Shown: positions 25,326 through 31,936 of the stretch, piece by piece
Position numbering within the stretch: position 1 is the first letter of the stretch
Layout of the letters: each line of letters starts with the position of its first letter
Source of the DNA: Rhodanobacteraceae bacterium ZG21-1
GTDB taxonomy: Bacteria; Pseudomonadota; Gammaproteobacteria; Xanthomonadales; Rhodanobacteraceae
NCBI GenBank assembly: GCA_021390615.1
Contig: JAJEJU010000025.1
Location: forward strand, 62,001 to 126,000
Length of the DNA: 64,000 bases
Direction of reading: 5' to 3'
Notes under the pieces: generated by a model
Seen by the model: the letters and a program-made list of their open reading frames with translations, nothing else
Databases searched by the model: none
Told to the model about the DNA's origin: nothing
Translations under genes and position numbers: made by a program

Positions 25326-26978
25326 TCAGTCGTCGCTGGCGCCTGCGTCAGCCTTGGCCGGGACCAGGCGCAGATCCTGGAAGTCGAAGCTGAAGTCGGT
25401 CAGCGGCGATACCGGTTCCATGCGCACCTCGCGGATGCCGCCGTCCATGTCCAGCGCGAAGCTGACGAAGGCATCGGCATTCAACGCGCGATCGTCCCAG
25501 TGCACGATGAAGCTGTCGTGCTGCCACGGGGTCATGCTGCCGACCAGTTGCGGCGTCTTGCTGAAGCGCAGGCGCAGCCTGCCGCCCTCCTCGCTGACGA
25601 CCACGTCGCCGTACCAGGGATCGCGATAGGTGCCGGCGTATTTCGCCAGCGGCAAGGAAGGCTTGGCATGGCTGTCGCGCGCCGCCTGGTGTGCGGCGAA
25701 GCTGTCGTCGGCCTTGGCCTGAGCATGCTTGACCGACTTGTCGTAGACGGCCACCCAGTCGTTCTTCTGCGCCGGATCGAGATAGGCGTCCAGCACGCGA
25801 TAGGTGACCGCGTTGAAGGCCGCGCCGCTTTCCTGGTTGGTCAGCACCACCACGCCCAGGTGCAGCTCGGGCACCAGGGTCAGCCGCGACACCATGCCGG
25901 GCCAGCCGCCGGTGTGCCAGACCAGCCGGCGGCCGTGATAGTCGGAGAGGAACCAGCTTTCGCCGTAGCCGTAGAAATGCGGCAGCAGCGGCGCCAGTTC
26001 CGGAATAGCCGGCTTGGCGATGGCGATCGGCGTGAGCATCGACCACATCTGCCGCTGGCTGTCCTCGGAAAACAGCCGCGCCTGCCCGTCCGCGCCCGGC
26101 AGCACGCCGCCGGCCAGCTGCACGTTCATCCATTTCGCCAGGTCGTGCACGCTGGCATAGATGCCGCCGGCGCCCGGGTCGTTGAGCCAGGCCATCGGCG
26201 GCACCGGCTTGAGATCCTTGAAATCGGATTTGGCGTGGCCGGTGGCCACGTCCATGTCGGGTTTGAGATAGGTCTTGTCGATCAGCGACTCGTCCATCCC
26301 CACCGGCTTGAAGATGTGTTCGCGCACGTAGTCGGCATAGCTCTGCCCGGAAGCCTGCTCGATCACCAGGGTGGCCACCGCGAACAGGATGTTGTCGTAG
26401 GCATAGCCGCTGCGGAAGCCGTTCTTCAGCGGCACGTGGCGCAGGCGCTCGACCACTTCGCGCGTGCTGTAGCTGGTAGGCGGCCAGTACAGCAGATCGC
26501 CGGCGCCCAGCGAGAGGCCGCTGCGATGCGCCAGCAGGTCGCGGATGCGCATCTCGTTGGTGACATAGGCGTCCGACATGCGGAACCACGGCAGGTGGTC
26601 GATCACCCGATCATCCATGCGCAGCTTGCCCTGCTCGGCCAGCTGCTGCAGCGCGACGGCGGTGAACGCCTTGGTGTTGGAGGCGATGGCGAACAAGGTA
26701 TGCGCATCGACGCGCTGCGGCTTGCCCTGCTCGCGCAGGCCGAAGCCCTGCTCGAACACCACCTTGCCGTCCTTCACGATGGCCACCGCGATGCCGGGCA
26801 CATCGAAAGTGCTGCGGGCGCGGTCCACGTAATCGCCGAAATCCTGCAGTTGCGCCGGCAAGGCCGTCGACGAGGACGCGGGCGCCGTGGCGGTCGGCTC
26901 CTGCGCGGCAGCGACGCTTCCCCATGCAGACAAGGCGACGCATACCGCCAGACGCAAAGACACATCACGCAGGAACAT
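25326..26978 (-). CDS. Serine hydrolase of the class C beta-lactamase/penicillin-binding-like family
   Basis: 550 residues from ATG 26978, which has GGAG 7 bases upstream; earlier in-frame ATGs exist at 26990 and 27008. A signal peptide is present (LRLAVCVALSAWGSVAAAQ). The beta-lactamase-like fold has S100-x-x-K103 in ASNTK, the YxN motif in YAYDN, and HTGGWPGM as the KTG-box equivalent. A C-terminal extra domain after about residue 420 resembles DUF3471. Such proteins are usually esterases or D-aminopeptidases rather than true beta-lactamases. It follows the esterase gene on the same strand with an 89-base gap. Confidence 0.88.
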   Translation of the reverse strand: MFLRDVSLRLAVCVALSAWGSVAAAQEPTATAPASSSTALPAQLQDFGDYVDRARSTFDVPGIAVAIVKDGKVVFEQGFGLREQGKPQRVDAHTLFAIASNTKAFTAVALQQLAEQGKLRMDDRVIDHLPWFRMSDAYVTNEMRIRDLLAHRSGLSLGAGDLLYWPPTSYSTREVVERLRHVPLKNGFRSGYAYDNILFAVATLVIEQASGQSYADYVREHIFKPVGMDESLIDKTYLKPDMDVATGHAKSDFKDLKPVPPMAWLNDPGAGGIYASVHDLAKWMNVQLAGGVLPGADGQARLFSEDSQRQMWSMLTPIAIAKPAIPELAPLLPHFYGYGESWFLSDYHGRRLVWHTGGWPGMVSRLTLVPELHLGVVVLTNQESGAAFNAVTYRVLDAYLDPAQKNDWVAVYDKSVKHAQAKADDSFAAHQAARDSHAKPSLPLAKYAGTYRDPWYGDVVVSEEGGRLRLRFSKTPQLVGSMTPWQHDSFIVHWDDRALNADAFVSFALDMDGGIREVRMEPVSPLTDFSFDFQDLRLVPAKADAGASDD

Positions 26979-27166
26979 CGGCGACTCCATCACGGGGATG
27001 CCCGGCACTATCGCGGCAAACGCCGTTCGAAGCCAGTGCGAGACATCCCGACAGACGGATGCTGCGGCACGCGGGCTCGACGCGGCCCGCGCCAGCGACG
27101 ATCATGCGCCCCTTTCGTGCAGCGCGGCCGAGCGCCGCGCCGCATGCCGCAAGGAGACGATGCCTG

Positions 27167-28006
27167 ATGACCCCATGGATTGCCCGGAACGCGCTATGGC
27201 TGTGGGGCCTGTGGCTGCTGCTGGCCATGTTCGCGGGCGACCTGGCCTGGCGGCGCAACCATCGCCTGCGTCTGGCCGCGCTCGCCGCCGGACGCCGGCC
27301 GGTGGTGCTGCGCCTGCGCACGGGGCTGCTGTTGCTGTGCGGGCTCGCCCTGCTGTTCGGGTTGATCGCCTATGCCGTCGCCGGCCAGCCGGCCGGCGCC
27401 CTGCCCGGCTTCGACATGGCCCTGGCCGCCGAGCTGCATGCGCGGCTGCCTGCATCGGCATTGCGCGTAGTGGCGCTGATCACCCACCTCGGCGATCCAC
27501 CGGCGGTGACTGCCGCGGCCCTGCTGGTGGTCGCGCTGCTGTTGCTGGCCCGTCGCTACGCGCTCGCTGCGAGCTGGGCCTGGGCGATGGTCGGCATCAT
27601 GCCGATCAACGGCGGCATCAAGGCCTGCTTCCAGCGTCCGCGTCCGCTCGGCGGTCACGGCTTCATCACCGAACCGGGCTGGAGCTTCCCCAGCGGACAC
27701 GCCACCGGCGCCGCAGTGTTCTACGGCATGCTCGCCTATGTACTGCTGCGGCTGTTGCCGCCGCGCTGGCATCGCCTGGTGATCGCTGCCGCGGTATGCC
27801 TGATCGGCGTGATCGGGCTCAGCCGGGTGATGCTGCAGGTGCATTACTTCAGCGACGTCATGGCCGGCTACGCCTGCGGCCTGGCCTGGCTGACCTTGTG
27901 CATCGGGCTGGCCGAAACGCTGCGCAGCCGCAACGCGATCGACGGCGCCCCAGGCGCCGGCCAGCAGCCGGTGGTCGAAACGATCGGCAAAAACGCCTCA
28001 CCTTGA
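27167..28006 (+). CDS. PAP2-family membrane phosphatase
   Basis: 279 residues with AAGGAG 10 bases upstream of the ATG. Several membrane helices are interleaved with the three phosphatase motifs: K152-x6-R159-P160 (KACFQRPRP), P175-S-G-H178 (PSGHAT) and S219-R-x5-H226-x3-D230. It would dephosphorylate a lipid phosphate such as undecaprenyl pyrophosphate or phosphatidylglycerol phosphate on the outer face of the inner membrane. The gene diverges from the serine hydrolase gene, and the 188-base gap should hold both promoters. Confidence 0.92.
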   Translation: MTPWIARNALWLWGLWLLLAMFAGDLAWRRNHRLRLAALAAGRRPVVLRLRTGLLLLCGLALLFGLIAYAVAGQPAGALPGFDMALAAELHARLPASALRVVALITHLGDPPAVTAAALLVVALLLLARRYALAASWAWAMVGIMPINGGIKACFQRPRPLGGHGFITEPGWSFPSGHATGAAVFYGMLAYVLLRLLPPRWHRLVIAAAVCLIGVIGLSRVMLQVHYFSDVMAGYACGLAWLTLCIGLAETLRSRNAIDGAPGAGQQPVVETIGKNASP

Positions 28007-28097
28007 TCCCCGCCGTGAACCACCCGGCAGCGCCGTGGCTAGGCGGCGCTGCGCCGCGGCACTAAGCTTTCCGGCACTCTCTGACTCCACGGCGACG

Positions 28098-28511
28098 ATG
28101 CGCACGCTCAAACCTTCCTGGCTGGTGCTCCTGCTGATCGTGGCCGTGGCCGCCTGGCACTGGTTGCCGACGCCTTCCGGCCAGTCCGGCGGACCCGCGT
28201 CCTCGGCGGCGACGGAGTCGAGCCTGCCGGCCTACCTGCCGCCGGAGGCACGCGCCACCCTGCGCAGCATCGCGGCAGGCGGCCCGTTCCCGCATCGCCA
28301 GGACGGCGTGGTGTTCGGCAACTACGAAGGCCTGCTGCCGAACGAACCGCGCGGCTACTACCACGAGTACACGGTGGAGACGCCTGGCGCCGGCGATCGC
28401 GGTGCGCGACGCATCATCACTGGCGGCGAACCGCCGCAGATCTACTACTACACCGACGACCACTACCACAGCTTCCGCAGCTTCCGGCCGGAACCCACGG
28501 TGTCGCGGTGA
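28098..28511 (+). CDS. Barnase-like guanyl-specific ribonuclease, exported or anchored
   Basis: 137 residues. The start ATG at 28098 gives a hydrophobic leader (WLVLLLIVAVAAWHW) and a low-complexity spacer. The ribonuclease N1/T1 domain follows from about residue 45. Catalytic residues of the barnase family can be placed: E90 in YYHEYTV, R104/R105 in GARRIITG, and H122 in YYTDDHYHSF, which aligns with barnase DHYQTF. The enzyme cleaves RNA after guanosine. The next gene, 10 bases downstream, is a barstar homologue, so this is a toxin with immunity. The leader shows it acts outside the cytoplasm, as barnase does. Confidence 0.93.
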   Translation: MRTLKPSWLVLLLIVAVAAWHWLPTPSGQSGGPASSAATESSLPAYLPPEARATLRSIAAGGPFPHRQDGVVFGNYEGLLPNEPRGYYHEYTVETPGAGDRGARRIITGGEPPQIYYYTDDHYHSFRSFRPEPTVSR

Positions 28512-28521
28512 GCGGGCGCGC

Positions 28522-28959
28522 ATGAATTCCCCGCGCCTCGAGATCGATTTCAGCCGGCCCGCCTGCAGCGGCATCTACGCGGTGGACGACGACGACCTGC
28601 GCCTGCTCGCGACGCAGGCCGAGCGCGAGGAGCTGCAGGTCTGCCGCATTCCGCTGCAAGGCTGCCGCGACAAGACCGAGCTGCTCCGGCGGATGGCCGC
28701 GTCGCTGCAATTTCCGAGCAGCTTCGGCTTCAACTGGGACGCCCTCGCCGACTGCCTGCGCGATCTGCGCTGGCTGCCCGGCTGGGGACACGCGCTGCTG
28801 CTAGAGCACGCCGAAGACCTGCGCAGTGCCGCCGCTGCGGACTTCGACGTGTTGCTGGGCATCCTCGACGACGCCGCCAGCTTCGCCGTCGACGAGGACC
28901 GCCCCTTCTTCGCCCTGCTCAACCTGCCGCCCGACGCGCCGCTGCGCCGGCGCGGCTGA
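28522..28959 (+). CDS. Barstar-family ribonuclease inhibitor
   Basis: 145 residues; start ATG 28522, 10 bases after the barnase-like gene. Barstar features are RIPLQGCRDKTELLRRMAA followed by FPSSFGFNWDALADCLRDL and LPGWGHALLLEHA; the helix-loop around NWDALADCL contains the Asp residues that fill the barnase active site. There is no leader, as needed to protect the cytoplasm. The C-terminus is longer than Bacillus barstar by about 50 residues. Close linkage and order fit an operon. Confidence 0.93.
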   Translation: MNSPRLEIDFSRPACSGIYAVDDDDLRLLATQAEREELQVCRIPLQGCRDKTELLRRMAASLQFPSSFGFNWDALADCLRDLRWLPGWGHALLLEHAEDLRSAAAADFDVLLGILDDAASFAVDEDRPFFALLNLPPDAPLRRRG

Positions 28960-28982
28960 ACCGACCCGTCTCCGGAACTTCC

Positions 28983-29204
28983 ATGCAAGAGCTGACATTC
29001 GAACTCGAAGGCGACTACGTCGAACTCAACCAGCTGCTCAAGCTGAGCGGCCTGTGCGACAGCGGCGGCGCCGGCAAGGCCATCGTCGCCAGCGGCGCGG
29101 TGAGCGTGGACGGCCAGCAGGAGCTGCGCAAGACCTGCAAGATCAGGGCGGGCCAGATCGTGCGCCTCGACGACTTCGAGATCCAGGTGCGTCCTGCCTG
29201 CTGA
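28983..29204 (+). CDS. S4-domain RNA-binding protein (YbcJ-like)
   Basis: 73 residues forming a single S4 domain (VELNQLLKLSGLCDSGGAGKAIVASG, here quoted in part, then VSVDGQQELRKTCKIRAGQ). This matches the small YbcJ/YaaA-type RNA-binding proteins. Probable role in ribosome or RNA metabolism. It is 23 bases after the barstar gene on the same strand and may ride on that transcript. It converges with the monooxygenase gene after a 45-base gap. Confidence 0.9.
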   Translation: MQELTFELEGDYVELNQLLKLSGLCDSGGAGKAIVASGAVSVDGQQELRKTCKIRAGQIVRLDDFEIQVRPAC

Positions 29205-29249
29205 GGTACACCTAAAGAAAATGCGCGCAGCCCTCCGCGAGCAGCCGTG

Positions 29250-30761
29250 CTACGCCACCGCAGGTGACCCGAACCAAGTCGTCAGCGACTCGACGAGACC
29301 CTGCGAGCTTCCCTCGCCGACCCAGGCGACATGGCCGTCGGGACGGACCAGCACGGCGGTGGGCGCCGTGATCGTGCCCAGCACCGGCAATTCCCACGCG
29401 CCGTCGTAGCGCGCGTCGATCGCGCGTACGCGCGCTGCCCACGGCGCGATGTCGAGGCTGCCGGGTTCGCCGAGATTGAGCAGCAACGGGCGGGCGTCGT
29501 GCAGCAGGCCGAAGACCCGTTGCGGCCCGGCGTCGGTGAGCAGGTCGAGATCGGGCATGCGCCGTCCCAGCAGCGGGTGGCCCTCGCCGAACTCGTAGCG
29601 GATGTCCAGGCCCGACATCATGCCGGCATAGCGTCGACGCGGTTCGTCCATGCCGAGGAATTCGCCCACGGTCTCGAGCAGCGCTTTCGCGCGCTCGCCA
29701 GGGCGGCGCAGCGCGACGCTCGCCATGGTATGGCGCAGCACGCGAGCCGCGATCGGATGGCGCTCGGCGTGATAACTGTCGAGCAGGCTTTCCGGCGACA
29801 CCTGCTTGACCACCTGGGCCAGCTTCCAGCCCAGGTTGACCGCATCCTGCACGCCGGTCTGCAGGCCTTGCCCCCCATCGGGCGCGTGGATATGGGCGGC
29901 GTCGCCGGCCAGCAGGATGCGCCTTTTGCGGTAGCTCGCGGCCTGCCGCGTCATGTCGGTGAAGCGGGATATCCAGATCGGACTGTGCACGCCGTAGTCG
30001 CTGCCGCACACGGCGATCATCGTCTCGCGCAGATCGTCCAGAGTGGGTTCGGTGGTGGCGCCGACCTCGGCCTCGGGCATCATCACGCTGATCGGCCCGC
30101 CATCCCGATAGACCACCTTGCCATCGCGGATCTCATAGTCGAGCTTGCCGAAGGCGTACATGCCCAGGGCCGTGCGATGCACGCCCAGCGGTGGCGGCTC
30201 GGCCATCTCGACCTGGGCGATCAGATTGCTTATGGTCGGGTCCCAGCCGGGGAAGTCGATGCCGGCCGCCTTGCGCACCAGGCTGCGCCCGCCGTCGCAG
30301 CCGACCAGGTATTGCGCCCGCAACGACTCGCCGTCGGACAGCGCAACGTCCACGCCGCCCTCGTCCTGTGCGAGACCGGTCACCTCGCGCCCGCGATAGA
30401 TGCACACCGCCAGCTCATCGACCCAGCCGGCCAGGATGCGCTCGATATGGTTCTGCCACAGCCCGAGCCCGTAGTTGTGCCGGGTGGGGAAATCACTGAT
30501 GTCCAGATTGACGCCGGCGAAACCCGCCACCTGCGCCACTTTCCCTTCGGCCAGGAAGCGCTCGACGATGCCGCGCTGGTCGAACAGCTCGAGGGTACGT
30601 GCGTGCAGGCCGCCTGCGCGCGAGCCGGCAAGCTCCTGGCTGGCACGCCGCTCGACGATGGCGACATCGATGCCCGCCAGCGCCAGCTCGCCTGCCAGCA
30701 TCAGCCCGGTGGGACCGGCTCCCGCAATCACTACCGCGTGTTCGCTTGTCGCCTTGTGCAT
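29250..30761 (-). CDS. FAD-dependent aromatic monooxygenase (PHBH/rifampicin-monooxygenase-like)
   Basis: 503 residues; GGGAG lies 7 bases before the ATG. The class A flavin monooxygenase signature is complete: GAGPTG near residue 14 for FAD, the DG motif GCDGGRS, and the GD motif LAGDAAHIHAPDGGQGLQTG. A C-terminal thioredoxin-like domain ending with VLVRPDGHVAWVG is typical of rifampicin and polyketide hydroxylases (Rox, PgaE). It would use NAD(P)H and O2 to hydroxylate an aromatic substrate, either in catabolism or for antibiotic inactivation; the sequence does not decide which. Confidence 0.9.
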   Translation of the reverse strand: MHKATSEHAVVIAGAGPTGLMLAGELALAGIDVAIVERRASQELAGSRAGGLHARTLELFDQRGIVERFLAEGKVAQVAGFAGVNLDISDFPTRHNYGLGLWQNHIERILAGWVDELAVCIYRGREVTGLAQDEGGVDVALSDGESLRAQYLVGCDGGRSLVRKAAGIDFPGWDPTISNLIAQVEMAEPPPLGVHRTALGMYAFGKLDYEIRDGKVVYRDGGPISVMMPEAEVGATTEPTLDDLRETMIAVCGSDYGVHSPIWISRFTDMTRQAASYRKRRILLAGDAAHIHAPDGGQGLQTGVQDAVNLGWKLAQVVKQVSPESLLDSYHAERHPIAARVLRHTMASVALRRPGERAKALLETVGEFLGMDEPRRRYAGMMSGLDIRYEFGEGHPLLGRRMPDLDLLTDAGPQRVFGLLHDARPLLLNLGEPGSLDIAPWAARVRAIDARYDGAWELPVLGTITAPTAVLVRPDGHVAWVGEGSSQGLVESLTTWFGSPAVA

Positions 30762-31216
30762 GTCATGACTCCCGTGGCCGCCAGTACTGGCATCGGTGGG
30801 CGATGCTGCAGCAGGGGCCCGGCCTTACGGCAAGCCCCCCGGCCAGCTATAATCTGGAAGCGGCAGGGAGACATCATTTTTGCCCCTGCCCGAGATCCGT
30901 TGCGGAACCGCGGATTTCGCTGCCAGGCCTCCGCCTCAGGCAGCTTGCACCGACCAGCCTAGACGGTCATCGCGCAAGACAAGCCTCTTATCTGCGCCAC
31001 CACGATCCACACCGACGCCGACTTGCCTGAGCCCGCTGAACACGCCACCGCTCCAGCTGTGGGCCGGCACGACCGGATCGCGCATGAAACCCTGGAGCCA
31101 GGTTCACCGCACTCGCAGGTAACCCATCGCCGCCTTGCAGCGAATATCCATATGAGTCGCCGCGCAAGCTCGCGACGACGGCGGATTTCGACTACCTGCC
31201 CGACGGGAACGATGCG
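30762..31216. other. 455-base region without a convincing protein gene
   Basis: It holds a perfect TATAAT (30848-30853), two hairpin-forming segments (30861-30890 and 30919-30944) and, just before msrA, a GC3-rich stretch in the msrA frame (from a TGA near 31082) without a good start. No Shine-Dalgarno followed by an ORF is convincing. It may contain the msrA leader or a small RNA. Confidence 0.5.
30825..30853 (+). promoter_or_regulatory. Putative sigma-70 promoter with consensus -10
   Basis: TATAAT at 30848-30853 is a perfect -10 in strongly GC-rich DNA. TTACGG lies 17 bases upstream (30825-30830) but matches the -35 consensus poorly. Transcription would start near 30860, about 360 bases before msrA, running through the two hairpins. 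Confidence 0.5.
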
Positions 31217-31927
31217 ATGAACAGATGCGGTTTTCCCTCCCCTCGCCCCTGGCTGGCCCTGCTGCTGGTCGGCCTGACCGCCTGCAGCTCGGCCGTCGCC
31301 CACGACGATGCCGTGGCCCTGCCCGATCCCAAGCTCGATGCGCCGAAAGCGCCGGCTGCGCAGGAACAGGTCGCCGTGCTGGCAGGCGGCTGCTTCTGGG
31401 GCATGCAGGCGGTGTTCGAACACGTCAAGGGCGTGAAGCGCGTGTGGGCGGGCTATGCCGGCGGCGCGGCGGACACCGCGCACTACGAGCGCGTCGGCGA
31501 CGGCGACACCGGCCACGCCGAATCGGTGAAAGTGCTGTTCGATCCTGCCCAGGTGAGCTACGGCCAGTTGCTCAAGGTGTATTTCTCGGTGGCGCACGAT
31601 CCGACCGAACTGAATCGGCAGGGCCCGGACGACGGCAGCCAGTATCGCTCCGAGGTCTTCTATACCAGCGAGCAGCAGCGCGACATCGCCAAGGCCTACG
31701 TGGCCCAGCTCGCCGCCGCCAAGGTTTTTGCCTCGCCGATCGTCACCCGCATCGAGGCGCTGCCGGCGTTCTATCCCGCCGAGGCTTATCACCAGGATTT
31801 CGCCCGGCTGCATCCGGATAATCTCTACATCGCGGTCAACGACGCACCCAAGGTGGAGCACCTGAAGCAGCTGCTGCCCGAGCTGTACCGGCCGCCGCAG
31901 GAAGTGGTCGAGGTGCAGCTGCGCTGA
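31217..31927 (+). CDS. msrA: Peptide-methionine (S)-S-oxide reductase, lipoprotein form
   Basis: 236 residues. A lipoprotein signal ends in LTAC with the lipidated Cys23. The MsrA domain follows with the catalytic GCFWG (Cys59), YAGG, GHAE and the FYPAEAYHQDF segment. The enzyme reduces methionine-S-sulfoxide in proteins. The lipobox puts it in the cell envelope rather than the cytoplasm, where it would repair periplasmic proteins. The Shine-Dalgarno is weak (GGGAACG). It is followed 9 bases later by the convergent GGDEF-EAL gene. Confidence 0.95.
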   Translation: MNRCGFPSPRPWLALLLVGLTACSSAVAHDDAVALPDPKLDAPKAPAAQEQVAVLAGGCFWGMQAVFEHVKGVKRVWAGYAGGAADTAHYERVGDGDTGHAESVKVLFDPAQVSYGQLLKVYFSVAHDPTELNRQGPDDGSQYRSEVFYTSEQQRDIAKAYVAQLAAAKVFASPIVTRIEALPAFYPAEAYHQDFARLHPDNLYIAVNDAPKVEHLKQLLPELYRPPQEVVEVQLR

Positions 31928-31936
31928 GCCGGCCGC

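Noticed and set aside
30855-31020. 6S RNA (ssrS)
   Set aside because: A consensus promoter and hairpins are present, but I cannot draw the long closing stem and central bubble, and the usual zapA or ygfA neighbours are absent.
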